Source of the DNA: Pseudoalteromonas luteoviolacea NCIMB 1944
GTDB taxonomy: Bacteria; Pseudomonadota; Gammaproteobacteria; Enterobacterales; Alteromonadaceae
NCBI RefSeq assembly: GCF_001625565.1
Contig: NZ_AUXS01000023.1
Coordinates: forward strand, 1 to 48,130
Direction of reading: 5' to 3'
DNA: 48,130 nt
Position numbers and translations under genes: made by a program
The notes under the pieces: generated by a model
Told to the model about the DNA's origin: nothing
Seen by the model: the letters and a program-made list of their open reading frames with translations, nothing else
Databases searched by the model: none
Part shown: positions 28,254-38,226 of the stretch, piece after piece
How the letters are laid out: every line of letters begins with the position of its first letter
How positions within the stretch are numbered: the stretch's first letter is position 1

Positions 28254-28662
28254 GGCCTATCGCGATACGATTCCAATTGTTAATTTGCAATGCTAAGCCA
28301 ATAATCGCCAACTGCTGTGATTCACTCAATAGTTGTTGAAAGCATTTATCAAGCTCACAGGAGGACGCCGAAGTCACTCTGTTTGCCAACAACAACGCAG
28401 CTTGGTCAAACGCCTCTAGGGACGATAAATCAGAATTCGATAACGCTACTTTGTATCGTTCATACAACTTCGAAGGTGCACTTTTTTTGAGTGCTTCGTC
28501 ATGCATCTCTTGGCAAAATTGACACCCATTGATGTTCGATACATAGAGTCGAATTAGGTGAACCGTAGCTTCAGGAAGAGACTGCTCGGCAGGCTCTCCC
28601 AGCTGGGCTAACGCGGTGTGAATAAATGGATAGTTAGAATATAGTTGTGTACGTGAAATCAT
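28243..28662 (-). CDS. AhpD-like / carboxymuconolactone decarboxylase-family protein
   Basis: A 139-residue all-helical protein of the AhpD/CMD fold. The redox motif is complete: Cys47-x-x-Cys50 followed by His54 in GCQFCQEMHDEA. Such proteins act as peroxidatic or thiol-disulfide helpers in oxidative stress. A strong AAGGAG site precedes the ATG. The real physiological partner cannot be inferred because no peroxiredoxin gene is adjacent. Confidence 0.87.
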   Translation of the reverse strand: MISRTQLYSNYPFIHTALAQLGEPAEQSLPEATVHLIRLYVSNINGCQFCQEMHDEALKKSAPSKLYERYKVALSNSDLSSLEAFDQAALLLANRVTSASSCELDKCFQQLLSESQQLAIIGLALQINNWNRIAIGLNL

Positions 28663-28768
28663 CGCTTACTCCTTATTTTTTCGACAACAAGAGCTTACGA
28701 TGAAACAACAAAGAAAAAATTGGACATTTACGACAGTGCAAAACAGATGACTGCGATGCCGTCAAGTA

Positions 28769-29260
28769 TCACTTTAGCTGCGCAGATTGAAAGGGGGTAC
28801 ACAATATAATCATCATCGCCCCAATCAAAATAACAACATCAGCGATGTTAAAAATTCCCGTACGGATAGAGCCAATCCCTAAATTGATAAAATCAATCAC
28901 CGCACCGTGATTAAAAATACGGTCAAGCAAGTTACCAATACCACCAGCAAAAATTAAAGACAAAGAAGTTAATTGCAACTTGGACAGATCTCGGCTTTCA
29001 ACCATATAACTCAGTAATGCCAATAAAAATAGACCGACTACACCAATAAATAGCACCATTCGCTGCTCAGGAGAGAAACCAGCGCCTACCGACAAAAAGA
29101 CACCTAGGTTTTCGGTGTAACCAATGCGCACCATATCGCCTAAGTAACTGGTCATTTGCCAAGCTACAAGGTTGTCACTGGCCCACCACTTTGAGCCTTG
29201 ATCTAGTAGTAAGCAAACGATGCATACCAATGCAATATGGCCCGCTTTGCTGTCATTCAT
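28769..29260 (-). CDS. lspA: Lipoprotein signal peptidase-like protein (LspA family), stand-alone
   Basis: A 163-residue inner-membrane aspartyl protease of the LspA/SPase II family, which removes signal peptides from prolipoproteins. Four membrane helices are visible. The catalytic pair is present: Asp123 in VIDFI and Asp141 in FNIAD, with GNLLDR before them. The normally conserved NxGAAF loop reads NLGVFL. It is not next to ileS or ribF, the usual neighbours of lspA in gammaproteobacteria, so it is probably a second, diverged copy with a narrower role. Confidence 0.85.
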   Translation of the reverse strand: MNDSKAGHIALVCIVCLLLDQGSKWWASDNLVAWQMTSYLGDMVRIGYTENLGVFLSVGAGFSPEQRMVLFIGVVGLFLLALLSYMVESRDLSKLQLTSLSLIFAGGIGNLLDRIFNHGAVIDFINLGIGSIRTGIFNIADVVILIGAMMIILCTPFQSAQLK

Positions 29261-29341
29261 TGTTCAAATTCCTACATTGCTTTTTTTCACTATAAAAAGC
29301 GCTTGGTGAATATAAAATGACAAATCGATAAATTTTCCTGC

Positions 29342-31036
29342 CTAGTCGGTGACAAAGCGATTAAAATTGGTATGCAAGTCAATAATACGCTTGGCTATAT
29401 TGTGATTCGCGTCGGCGGTTTCACTTGCCCCCTGCGCGGTTTCCTTTGCCAATTCATTGATATTGTTTATATTTTTATCAATATCAACTGCCACCATCGA
29501 TTGCTGCTCAGTCGCTGTTGCAATTTGAGTATTTAAATCATTGATTTGCTCTATTGCATCTGAAGCTGAGTCCAACATTTGCTGTGTCTGCTCACTTTTT
29601 TGATAGCAGTTATGCGCGCTCGTTTTGCCTTTTTCCATACTGCTCACGACTTTATTAGCCTCTGTTTTGAGTCGTTCAAGTAAATCTTGAATATCGGCTG
29701 TTGACGACTGAGTGCGTGTTGCCAAGGTCCGAACTTCATCCGCAACGACCGCAAAACCACGCCCTGTTTCACCCGCCCTGGCAGCTTCAATCGCCGCGTT
29801 AAGTGCCAATAAATTGGTTTGCTCTGAAATACTTTGTATCGCTTCTAATACCGAGCTTATGTTGTTGGTCTCTTCGACTAATTCACCGATGTCATCGGAA
29901 GCTAAATTAAGCTCAGTCACTAGATTCTCAATAATTTGATTGGTCTGAGTGGCAATACTCTTACCGGCATTCACTTTTTCACGCACTTGTGCTGTTGCTT
30001 CAGCGGCGTGGGCCGTGCTTTTTGACATGTCTTGGGTGGTGGTGGTCATCTCGTATACAGCCGCGGCAACCATCTCTGTTTGCTGCTTTTGCTCCGTGAC
30101 ACTTTGCTCAGTTTGACGCATCACATTCATTGCCAGCTCCGATGAGCTACCCAAACTTTTCACCACTTCATTGGTACTTTGAATGGTTTCCCTTAGACCT
30201 GAGACAAATTTGTTAAACTCTTTGGCCATAACGCCAGTCTCATCTTTTGCTGAGTCATCCAACATCACGGTCAGATCGCCGTCACCGCTGGCAATTGACT
30301 TTAACCTTACAATCAATGCCGCTAACGGCTGTGTGATAGAGCGACCTATCAGCAGTGCGGAGGCTATGGCCACAACAATGGCAAATACAGCTGCAACAGA
30401 AATCAATTTAATGGCCAAAATTTCGTCGTGCTCCGCTTGTAGCGTCGCTTTTTGAGTGAACTCCTGAACATCTGCCAACACGGCTATCAATTCATCTTTT
30501 AACTGATCTTCTTCTGCCTCGATTTGCTTCACCAAAGGCATAAGTTCAATCAAAGGCTGCTGTGTTAGCTGTTGCATTAACGCAGTTATATCTCTGCTAG
30601 CTTGCGCATAATGCTTGTTTATGACATCAAGCTCCTGTTGTACCTGCTGAAATTTCTTGGCCGCTTCTTGTGAGTGCGCCAAAGTAATTGCTTTGGTGGC
30701 AAAAGCCCGTGTATCTTTGATTTCTTTATCGACCTTTTCCACTGAATCAGACAATTTTAATGACAATTGCTGAACTTTTGTGTCATACCCTGGGTGATTG
30801 GCATCAGCCAAAGATTTATATAACAACATGCGCTCTAATAAAATGGCCTGCTCTAATTGATGTTCCGTTATCTGCGTAAGGAAGTTATTTAAGGGGATGT
30901 CTTCCTCCGCTATATCAATTAGCTCATAGCCAATTTTAGCCATTTGCACTAAAGCTATTCCACTCACCAACAACAACATCGCAAGCTGAATAGCACTCAT
31001 GAAATATATTCTATGTGCAATTTTTAGTTGATTCAT
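29342..31036 (-). CDS. Methyl-accepting chemotaxis protein, four-helix-bundle type (a)
   Basis: A chemoreceptor of about 564 residues. One N-terminal helix (about residues 10-32) and a second (about 210-230) flank a helical periplasmic domain of about 175 residues, consistent with a four-helix-bundle sensor. HAMP and the signalling hairpin follow, with the tip [19 protein letters not shown] intact. I chose the ATG at 31036, which has an AAAGGTG site 7 bases upstream, over the GTG at 31045. It follows the BLUF gene by only 39 bases on the same strand, suggesting co-transcription. Confidence 0.93.
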   Translation of the reverse strand: MNQLKIAHRIYFMSAIQLAMLLLVSGIALVQMAKIGYELIDIAEEDIPLNNFLTQITEHQLEQAILLERMLLYKSLADANHPGYDTKVQQLSLKLSDSVEKVDKEIKDTRAFATKAITLAHSQEAAKKFQQVQQELDVINKHYAQASRDITALMQQLTQQPLIELMPLVKQIEAEEDQLKDELIAVLADVQEFTQKATLQAEHDEILAIKLISVAAVFAIVVAIASALLIGRSITQPLAALIVRLKSIASGDGDLTVMLDDSAKDETGVMAKEFNKFVSGLRETIQSTNEVVKSLGSSSELAMNVMRQTEQSVTEQKQQTEMVAAAVYEMTTTTQDMSKSTAHAAEATAQVREKVNAGKSIATQTNQIIENLVTELNLASDDIGELVEETNNISSVLEAIQSISEQTNLLALNAAIEAARAGETGRGFAVVADEVRTLATRTQSSTADIQDLLERLKTEANKVVSSMEKGKTSAHNCYQKSEQTQQMLDSASDAIEQINDLNTQIATATEQQSMVAVDIDKNINNINELAKETAQGASETADANHNIAKRIIDLHTNFNRFVTD

Positions 31037-31075
31037 AATCAACACCTTTTAGTTTGTTAAGCAATATCAGCCTCA

Positions 31076-31492
31076 TCAACACTGTTTAAAATAGTGGAGT
31101 AACTGAATAGAAAACTCGGGGTTATGCTCTAAATAACCGTAACTGTCTTGTTGATTCAAAAACTCTGACATACCTTCGTGTTTATCAATGTCACAACTTT
31201 CAACACACCTGAAACCCATTTGCCACTGCGCAAACAGACGTTGTTCAACATACTGCTCATGTAACTTGTTTACTCTTTCATGGCGTGGGTCTCGGCAAAT
31301 GCACGCATATAGTGCACTCACAGACGCGGCCTCCCCCTCCAACAATTGGACAAAGGTGCCTTTGCCGTCATACAGCAGCAACCCAGTAATACCATTGGCT
31401 GCATTGCGTTGACGAAACTGTGACATCATCTTCAACAGCTCCTGTTCAGTAAATCGCTTTTTCGCCTTGCTGATGTAGACAAGTTGAAACAT
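31076..31492 (-). CDS. Stand-alone BLUF-domain blue-light photoreceptor
   Basis: A 138-residue protein that is essentially one BLUF domain, which binds FAD and senses blue light. The key photocycle residues are all present at family spacing: Tyr6 in LVYISK, Asn30, Gln49 in FVQLLEG, and Trp90/Met92 in WQMGF. A C-terminal extension of about 40 residues may bind a partner. No output domain is attached, so it must act through another protein, as PixD does. It lies between two chemoreceptor genes on the same strand, 73 and 39 bases away, making them the natural candidates. Confidence 0.93.
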   Translation of the reverse strand: MFQLVYISKAKKRFTEQELLKMMSQFRQRNAANGITGLLLYDGKGTFVQLLEGEAASVSALYACICRDPRHERVNKLHEQYVEQRLFAQWQMGFRCVESCDIDKHEGMSEFLNQQDSYGYLEHNPEFSIQLLHYFKQC

Positions 31493-31565
31493 GTTACCTG
31501 ACTCTCCAAACCGAATAAGACTCGCAAGCGCAACCGCCTTTTTGCACTCATAAACTCAAATATGA

Positions 31566-33209
31566 CTAACGCACTTTAAAAAAGCCGATGGCACTGCGCA
31601 TACCTGCCGATAACGCATCCAGTTTTTGTGTTGCATCTCGATTGGTTTCAGTCACTTCAATGGCGTTATCAGACATCGCCGCGATAGAATTCATCGCCTC
31701 TGATACTTCAGAGATTGCGCCCACTTGCTCGGTACTTGCTTGTACGACTTCTCGAACTCGCTGCAATGAATCACTGGCTTGGGCATCAATACTTTGCAAC
31801 AACTCAGTAGCTTGCTGGATCAAGGCTTTACCATTTTCGACTTGAGGCTGGGTCTGCTCCATGGCTTCAACAGAAGCTGATGTTTCTTTTTGGATTTCCC
31901 CTATCATGGCCTCTATTTGTGCCGTTGCTTCCCCGGTGCGTTTGGCAAGCTGTCTGACTTCATCCGCCACCACAGCAAAACCGCGCCCTGATTCTCCGGC
32001 ACGCGCAGCTTCAATGGCAGCATTGAGTGCCAATAAGTTGGTTTGTTCTGAAATACCACTGATCACATTGGCGATACCACCAATTTGTTCTGTATTGGCC
32101 TCTAGTTTTTTAATTTGTGCAACCGTGCCATTGACGGTTTCGGCAATCTTCACAATCTCTGCTGCACTCGCTGCTATCGCATCACGACCTTTGTCTGCAA
32201 ACTCAACGGTCGACTCCGAGTTTTCTTCCGTTTTTGTCGTCAACTCACTGACATGATCGATACTGCTACGTAAATTCTCCAGCCGTACAACAGTCTGCTG
32301 CGTCAATGACGCTTGCTGCTGCGCCGCAGCATAAATATTATCAGAGCCCGTAGAAACCACCTTGGCTTGCTCTGCTAAGTCAGCCGATCCACCTACAATC
32401 TTTGATACGATTTCCGTTAGTTGCAGTTTCATATCAAACAATTTAGACAACATACTGTTGGGGTAATCCGTCGACATGCTCTGAGTAAGGTCACCTTGCG
32501 AAATCGCAGAAAGCGCCTTTTCAGCCTGACGCACCTCTCCTCCGAGTGCTTCACGAATACTTTTGGCAATCATTAAGCCAATAAACACACTCACCGCGAT
32601 TGCCAGTAAAGTAGCGCCAACCATAAACTGGCCAAAGCCCCCGGCCACTGCACGCGCTTCTGGCGTTGCAATTTGATTGGCCTCTTCTTGATAGTCAATA
32701 AACTCATTAATGCGTGCTAGCCAGGTTATAAAAGCGGGGCGCGCTTGCTGTAAAACCACCTCATCGACATTGTCACCCGCACGTTTGTCAGCAATAATTT
32801 GCGCAACCAAGGGGCGCGTCGTGACTTTGATATCTGAGATGCTTTTCAATATTCGCCGCTCATTATCGTTAAATGGCACACCCTGAGATTTCATCTGTGC
32901 CATGTTGTTTTCCGCGTCGACGTAAAAGCGTTCTAGTTCTGCGATTTCTCGTTCGAACTGGCTTAATTCAGCATCGGAGTTAGTAATAGCCACATCGCGA
33001 ATGGCAATCGCCGTATCGTGCACGCTGCCTCTAAAATTAATTGCATAACGTTGCTTTACCGAATTGACATCGGTCATTTGTGCCAAGGTATCATCAATAA
33101 AGTTGACATCCTTAATACCTATCCCAGTCAATATGATCATCAAACATAAAATTGCGCCATATCCAACTGAAAGTCGCTGTCGTATCGTCAGCCCCGCTAA
33201 AAAGTTCAT
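31566..33209 (-). CDS. Methyl-accepting chemotaxis protein, four-helix-bundle type (b)
   Basis: A 547-residue chemoreceptor with an N-terminal helix (about residues 10-32), a helical ligand domain (about 35-185), a second helix (about 190-212), HAMP and the conserved signalling tip [19 protein letters not shown]. It is the first gene of the receptor-BLUF-receptor cluster. The sensor part has no Cache or PAS motif. An AAAGGTG ribosome site precedes the ATG. It is divergent from the second TonB-receptor gene. Confidence 0.93.
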   Translation of the reverse strand: MNFLAGLTIRQRLSVGYGAILCLMIILTGIGIKDVNFIDDTLAQMTDVNSVKQRYAINFRGSVHDTAIAIRDVAITNSDAELSQFEREIAELERFYVDAENNMAQMKSQGVPFNDNERRILKSISDIKVTTRPLVAQIIADKRAGDNVDEVVLQQARPAFITWLARINEFIDYQEEANQIATPEARAVAGGFGQFMVGATLLAIAVSVFIGLMIAKSIREALGGEVRQAEKALSAISQGDLTQSMSTDYPNSMLSKLFDMKLQLTEIVSKIVGGSADLAEQAKVVSTGSDNIYAAAQQQASLTQQTVVRLENLRSSIDHVSELTTKTEENSESTVEFADKGRDAIAASAAEIVKIAETVNGTVAQIKKLEANTEQIGGIANVISGISEQTNLLALNAAIEAARAGESGRGFAVVADEVRQLAKRTGEATAQIEAMIGEIQKETSASVEAMEQTQPQVENGKALIQQATELLQSIDAQASDSLQRVREVVQASTEQVGAISEVSEAMNSIAAMSDNAIEVTETNRDATQKLDALSAGMRSAIGFFKVR

Positions 33210-33397
33210 TCATTCACCTTTTCGTCACATCCGCTTAGTAAATTTAGGGCTTAAATTGTGCCAACGCCAATTTAAGTCCAGTAAAAAATACGGATTTTTC
33301 TGTTTTTATGCTTATCTAGACCTACAAAAGAACATTCTAATCACAACAATAAAATAAATTATTGCTTGCAGTCTAAAGTGATAAAAGCTTAATATAA

Positions 33398-33414
33398 ATG
33401 ATAATCATTATCAT
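33398..33414. promoter_or_regulatory. Fur box upstream of second TonB receptor
   Basis: ATGATAATCATTATCAT is a perfect inverted repeat (8-base arms around one base) and matches the Fur consensus closely. It ends 17 bases before the receptor's GTG start. Confidence 0.75.
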
Positions 33415-33431
33415 GCATAAAATAACAACAC

Positions 33432-35546
33432 GTGAATTATCTGTATCCTTCTCTCTTGGCGACCACCCTGCTAAGCAGTCCTGCTGCATTGGCAAAATCA
33501 ACTGATCAAAATGCTCTTGAGCACATTGAAGTACAGGGCGTACAAGCACGCCTTCAATCACGCGGTATACTGAAAGACAGCATCGCGAAAACAGAACTGA
33601 TTGATGCTGAGCAATTAAAAAATATGCAGGCTTCGAATTTAACGGAAGCAATAGATAAAGCGCTCGGGATACGAGTATCAAACGAGTGCTCAATGTGTGG
33701 CGCAAAGCGCGTTATGATCAACGGTATGAAAGGCGAGCACACCAATGTTCTTGTCGATGGTGTTCCCATGCATACCATGCTGTCTGGTTTTTACGGTATG
33801 GACAGTGTTGCTACGGCGGGGATTGGCACCATTGAAATCGCGCGAGGCGCAGGTGCATCGCTCACCGCGCCTGAAGCAATAGGCGGTACAGTCAATTTAG
33901 TCTCGCAAAAACCCAGTAAAAATGCGGCTGAGCTGGAAATGGCAACAGGTAATCAGGGATACAGAAAAGTTTCCATGGTTGCAATGGGCATCAGTGAAGA
34001 TGAACACAGTGCCATCAGTGCCATTGCTCAACAGGACACTCGCGATCAATTTGATGGAGACAACAATGGCGTCAGCGAATCACCGTTACTCGACAACCAA
34101 TCTATAGCCATTACCCTAAGTCATGACCTGTCTTTAGATACTTCTATCAAAATCCGCTATGGGCGCAGTATCTCCGAAGTCTTTGGCGGCCCTGTACTAG
34201 GCGATACCACCAGCTCAATTGCAGAAACACTTGCCAGTGTAACTCGCGGCGAAGCGGCAAACTTATTCTCTGATAACACTGTGGATGGCCGATATACTGG
34301 CCACCCTTGGGAAACCGCAGAGTGGGTCGATACGCAAAGAGAGGAGTGGCTGTTTTCCATTTTACACAGCATCAATGATCAGCTGACGCTGGATATCAGC
34401 TATGCCAACGTTGAACACATCCAAGATTCTTTTTATGAAAGCATCGACTATTGGGCCAAAGATGATATGCAGTTTTTCGCGGCAAAATTATACTATGCCA
34501 TAAACGATCAGCACCTTATCACCGTAGGTATGGATAACCGCGATGAGCAAATGCGCAGCCACAGTGCCGCGCTCGCAGATAACCCACTGTATATGTCTGA
34601 TAGTTTCGATTACACCGTGTCTGGTTTGTACATCCAAGAGACATACACTCCCTCCATTGATTTTGAGCTAGCGCTGGCAGTTAGATTTGATCGCATCACC
34701 GCGGATTTTATCGCTAACCAAACCAGCGATGACGAAATAGATGAAACGCTGGTTTCACCGCGTATCGATATGCGCTGGTTTCATCACGAAAATTGGATTT
34801 CTCGCTTGTCTATAGGCCAAGGCTATCGCGCCCCTTTGTCTTTCTTTGAAAGTGATCATGGAATTTTAGATGCCGAAAAAGGATACCTCGTGGATGTACA
34901 CGAGGTTGAACGCTCAACTGGCTACAACTATTCACTCAACCACAGCGCAGATAAGATCAACGCAACTCTGTCTGTGGCATATACCCAAGTAGATAACTTG
35001 GCATCACTCTCCCACAATGAGGCGGGCACACCTGTGCTTGGACAGCTGACGGAACAAGCAGATGTGTGGGCTTGGGATCTCGCTGTGAGCTATCAGTTAC
35101 TGGAGCAACTGCAACTGGGCGCCAGTATTGAAAACTATCGCTACAATGACGCCTTTAAGTCGTCTTTTGGCATTGCGCCAACAGAAAAGCGCGCCAGCAT
35201 GAATCTTGAATTTGCACAGGCAAATTGGACTGTGAACGCAAACTACCTTTTTGTACCGAGTCGCAATTTGAGTGACTATGGGTATGAAGGGTTTAATGAT
35301 ACACAAGCGCAACACGCTAAAAAAACTGACGTATCAAGTTACGGCATATTGGATTTTAAAGTCAGCTATGCACTTTCTGAGGATATTAAACTCTATGTAG
35401 GTATGAACAATGCGCTTGATTACAACCAAGCAGCCGACGAAGAGTCACCGCTTTTGTTTGATAGCGAAGGGGGTTATGACGTCACCTTTATCTACGCTCC
35501 GATGCGAGGTCGGCTTGCGTATTTAGGGTTTGATTATGACTTTTAA
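33432..35546 (+). CDS. TonB-dependent receptor with CxxC plug motif
   Basis: A 704-residue outer-membrane receptor. It has a signal peptide (about residues 1-21), a plug domain with LVDGVPMHTMLSGFYGMD and IEIARGAGASLTAPEAIGG, and a long barrel ending in GFDYDF. The plug contains an unusual ECSMCGAKRVMINGMKG segment with two cysteines (about 93 and 96). The start is GTG: the next upstream in-frame codons include a stop, and no good ribosome site is visible. A perfect Fur box lies just upstream, so iron control is likely. The substrate is unknown, and the cysteines could hold a metal or a redox switch. The next gene, a thioredoxin-like protein, overlaps its end. Confidence 0.88.
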   Translation: MNYLYPSLLATTLLSSPAALAKSTDQNALEHIEVQGVQARLQSRGILKDSIAKTELIDAEQLKNMQASNLTEAIDKALGIRVSNECSMCGAKRVMINGMKGEHTNVLVDGVPMHTMLSGFYGMDSVATAGIGTIEIARGAGASLTAPEAIGGTVNLVSQKPSKNAAELEMATGNQGYRKVSMVAMGISEDEHSAISAIAQQDTRDQFDGDNNGVSESPLLDNQSIAITLSHDLSLDTSIKIRYGRSISEVFGGPVLGDTTSSIAETLASVTRGEAANLFSDNTVDGRYTGHPWETAEWVDTQREEWLFSILHSINDQLTLDISYANVEHIQDSFYESIDYWAKDDMQFFAAKLYYAINDQHLITVGMDNRDEQMRSHSAALADNPLYMSDSFDYTVSGLYIQETYTPSIDFELALAVRFDRITADFIANQTSDDEIDETLVSPRIDMRWFHHENWISRLSIGQGYRAPLSFFESDHGILDAEKGYLVDVHEVERSTGYNYSLNHSADKINATLSVAYTQVDNLASLSHNEAGTPVLGQLTEQADVWAWDLAVSYQLLEQLQLGASIENYRYNDAFKSSFGIAPTEKRASMNLEFAQANWTVNANYLFVPSRNLSDYGYEGFNDTQAQHAKKTDVSSYGILDFKVSYALSEDIKLYVGMNNALDYNQAADEESPLLFDSEGGYDVTFIYAPMRGRLAYLGFDYDF

Positions 35547-36051
35547 ACACCTTTGTGTGTTGGTGATATTGCTGTTGGCACCAATGGGCGCCATGGCATC
35601 AAGCCCTTTCTATCAGCTTAAACTCACCCCGATAACACCGAACGCACCTTCAACGCTGGCAGCATATCGCGGTCAAGTTTTAGCTCTCTTACTGGTGCAA
35701 CCTCAGTGTAGCTGGTGTAAAAAGCAGCATAAGTTAATCGCTCGTATGATTGAGCAACAACCAAAACACTGTCAGAAATTCGCAGCCATGATGATGGCAA
35801 CTGGCGGTGACAAACATTCATTGAAAAGAGAAATGAAGCGCTACCAGAGCCCGTTTGCCATAACCACTTTTCCAAGTAGGTTATCTCAGTCTCTGACGGT
35901 GAAAAGTACACCCCAATTATTTATTTTGGATAGCGAAGGTACGCTCGTGACCTATCATATTGGCTTTATGCCTGAAACCGCTTTGCGAAAAACCATAAAT
36001 GGCTTGTTGGATACAACACAGTGCCAACAAAGCAAGGGTTTGCTGGGTTAG
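35536..36051 (+). CDS. Exported thioredoxin-fold protein
   Basis: A protein of about 171 residues with a signal peptide (about residues 1-22, ending in AMA) and a thioredoxin-like domain. The active site CSWC sits near residues 57-60, and a cis-Pro-type segment STPQLFILD near 131 fits TlpA/DsbE-like folds. The ATG at 35536 overlaps the receptor gene by 11 bases, so translation is coupled. I infer that it services a disulfide, most simply the CxxC of the receptor plug or a bound metal. It converges with a small minus-strand ORF, the stops overlapping by 3 bases. Confidence 0.8.
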   Translation: MTFKHLCVLVILLLAPMGAMASSPFYQLKLTPITPNAPSTLAAYRGQVLALLLVQPQCSWCKKQHKLIARMIEQQPKHCQKFAAMMMATGGDKHSLKREMKRYQSPFAITTFPSRLSQSLTVKSTPQLFILDSEGTLVTYHIGFMPETALRKTINGLLDTTQCQQSKGLLG

Positions 36052-36218
36052 TTCGCGCTACCCAGCCAGTTTAGAAAGCCTTTTGCATCGGCAGAATTGG
36101 CAAAATCAATATAGCTTAAGCCATCTTGATGTTTAACAGCCATGCGGCATTTATTCATAGAAATTGAATGGACCGGCAACGTGATCGCTACCTGCTGTCC
36201 TTGGTATAAGTAAGACAT
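36048..36218 (-). CDS. Small hypothetical protein, 56 residues
   Basis: A complete short frame with an ATG start and codon use like its neighbours, giving MSYLYQGQQVAITLP at its N-terminus and ending FLNWLGSAN. No signal or membrane segment is seen and no family is recognised. The stop codon overlaps that of the thioredoxin-like gene. A weak GAG-containing ribosome site lies about 10 bases upstream. The convergent, tail-to-tail fit supports it as a real gene, but this is not proof. Confidence 0.5.
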   Translation of the reverse strand: MSYLYQGQQVAITLPVHSISMNKCRMAVKHQDGLSYIDFANSADAKGFLNWLGSAN

Positions 36219-36681
36219 AATAAAACGCTCATTTTTAACTTTAATATCTCATTGCAGGGTATTGCTGCACGGATATTTATTTACATGATGCCTTATTAAG
36301 GTCTGCTGAATCGTTGCCCCACTTGGTGGCGGCATTTATAACCATGGCATTGCATGATTGCACAATTGATAATTTCAAAACAGACGCAGTAAGGCGCTAA
36401 CTTTAAAACTATGACTGACTGGATCAAGGTAAGACATATTACTGCTTATTTTTGTGAGTTTCATAAGCAAGTTGGTCAGCATACTTTAATAAAGCCCACT
36501 GTACAAGAGAAAAATGATATTTATATGGCAGTTTTACGCAAATTTCCTTGTAATCAGCCAACATGCAATATATTGAGGTGAGGCCCGGTCTCACTGTATA
36601 TTAAACATGCAATAGTCACGCAGCCAAATTATGTTGTGACTATACTAGTACTAGCAACTAGTCTAACTTTGGAGGGGCCTT
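36219..36681. other. Intergenic region before the hybrid kinase
   Basis: This 463-base stretch contains no convincing gene. It is AT-rich in the middle, and its last 80 bases hold two inverted repeats (listed separately) just upstream of the kinase start. Confidence 0.5.
36612..36662. promoter_or_regulatory. Two inverted repeats upstream of the hybrid kinase
   Basis: ATAGTCAC (36612-36619) and GTGACTAT (36636-36643) are perfect 8-base arms with a 16-base loop. Directly after come two copies of the palindrome ACTAGT (36644-36649 and 36657-36662). Together they end 20 bases before the GTG start, so they could form an operator cluster or a structured leader RNA. Confidence 0.45.
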
Positions 36682-38214
36682 GTGCACAGACTAGAAAAGG
36701 AACTGTACGCAAAGCTACAAAAACACCCAGAAATTTTCGATTTTGTGGCTGGATCAGCTCTTGATGGCTTTTGGTATTGGGATCTTGAAAACCCGGTAGA
36801 AGAATGGATGAGCCCAAAACTCTGGCAAACCTTAGGATATGACCCAAACACCAAAAAACATGAAGTATCTGAATGGCAAAATATCATCAACCAAGACGAC
36901 CTCAAGTTAGCACTTGAAAACTTCGAAAAGCACAAAGCCGACCCCAGCTACCCCTACGACCAAATCGTTCGTTATACACATGCAACAGGAAAAACAATTT
37001 GGATCCGTTGTCGTGGCCTTATCATACGAGATGACAACAATCACCCAATTAGAATGATCGGGGCGCATATTGATATCACAGAAATTAAAGAAAGCGAGCG
37101 CCGTGCAATAGAAGCACTTGAAGCCAGAGAGCGTTTTTTTGCTCGTATGTCTCACGAGATCCGCACTCCGCTATTTGGCATTTTAGGTATCGCAGGCACC
37201 CTTAAAAGTGCAGTTAACAACGAAAAAATAGCACAAGATATTAGCACCATATTAAGCTGTGGTGAGCAACTACAATCCTTGCTCAATGACATTTTAACAC
37301 TGGCAAAACTAGATGCTGAAAAGCTCTCAACAAGCATAGAAAAAGTCGCTTTAGGTAGCGTATTTAGTCATATCCATGAGTTATACGATGCAGCAGCCAA
37401 AGAGAAAAACTTAACACTGGAAATCGATACCAATAACGCCCAACATGTCTTTGTAAAAACAGACAAAGTGCGTCTAACACAGGTTTTGAGCAACTTGGTC
37501 AGCAACGCAATCAAATACACCAAGTCAGGGTCAGTGACGTTAAGTGCTACGCTAAAAGCACATACTTGCACTATTTCCGTCATTGATACCGGAGTCGGCA
37601 TCAAAGACGTCGACACCATTTTTCAAGCATACAAGCAAGAAGTTAACTCTTATGAAGACATGGTAAGTGGCAGTGGATTAGGGCTTGAGGTCGTCGCGCA
37701 ACTGTGTGAACTATTAAACTATCAACTGAAATTTGAGTCTCAGCTAGGAGTAGGCACGCAAGTACATATCACCATGCCAGCTGATAAAATGCAGCCACAA
37801 CAGGAACCTGCCCCCACTCTGTCAGAGTTTAATATGCCCACTATTGAACGGGTGCTCGTGGTTGATGACAACGCTCTAAACTTGGTCATTACCAACAAAA
37901 TGCTTGCTGCATTCTGCACTACAATTGAGCAAGCTTCCGATGGCTATGAAGCGCTTCAAGTAATTAATAAATCTGAACAATTCGACTTGATTTTGCTCGA
38001 TATTAATATGCCAAAAATGAATGGTTACGAAGTACTCGCCTTGCTAAATACCATGTCGCTCACAGAGTCAACTCGGATCATCATGTTGTCCGCTGATGCG
38101 TACGAAGCCACTCAGCAAAAGTGCCTTGAATTAGGCGCTGATGGGTATTTAACCAAACCGTTTACACAACAAGACTTAATGGCAGCACTCACTGCAACCA
38201 ACCCAAACACATAG
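36682..38214 (+). CDS. Soluble PAS hybrid histidine kinase with receiver domain
   Basis: A 510-residue signalling protein with no membrane helix. The N-terminal PAS/PAC region (about residues 25-138, with GFWYWDLENP and the PAC motif IRMIGAHIDITE) precedes the kinase core. The phospho-acceptor is His158 in FFARMSHEIRTPL. The catalytic domain shows NLVSNAIKYT and DTGVGIKD. A C-terminal receiver domain carries Asp440 in ILLDINMPKMNG. The GTG start is preceded by an ideal GGAGGGG site. There is no output domain, so it needs a phosphotransfer partner or acts on the next regulator. The adjacent periplasmic binding protein starts 12 bases later. Confidence 0.94.
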   Translation: MHRLEKELYAKLQKHPEIFDFVAGSALDGFWYWDLENPVEEWMSPKLWQTLGYDPNTKKHEVSEWQNIINQDDLKLALENFEKHKADPSYPYDQIVRYTHATGKTIWIRCRGLIIRDDNNHPIRMIGAHIDITEIKESERRAIEALEARERFFARMSHEIRTPLFGILGIAGTLKSAVNNEKIAQDISTILSCGEQLQSLLNDILTLAKLDAEKLSTSIEKVALGSVFSHIHELYDAAAKEKNLTLEIDTNNAQHVFVKTDKVRLTQVLSNLVSNAIKYTKSGSVTLSATLKAHTCTISVIDTGVGIKDVDTIFQAYKQEVNSYEDMVSGSGLGLEVVAQLCELLNYQLKFESQLGVGTQVHITMPADKMQPQQEPAPTLSEFNMPTIERVLVVDDNALNLVITNKMLAAFCTTIEQASDGYEALQVINKSEQFDLILLDINMPKMNGYEVLALLNTMSLTESTRIIMLSADAYEATQQKCLELGADGYLTKPFTQQDLMAALTATNPNT

Positions 38215-38226
38215 CGTATTCAACTT

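Noticed and set aside
36345..36365. TGGCATTGCATGATTGCA as a sigma-54 promoter before the hybrid kinase
   Set aside because: The GG and GC are 12 bases apart instead of 10.
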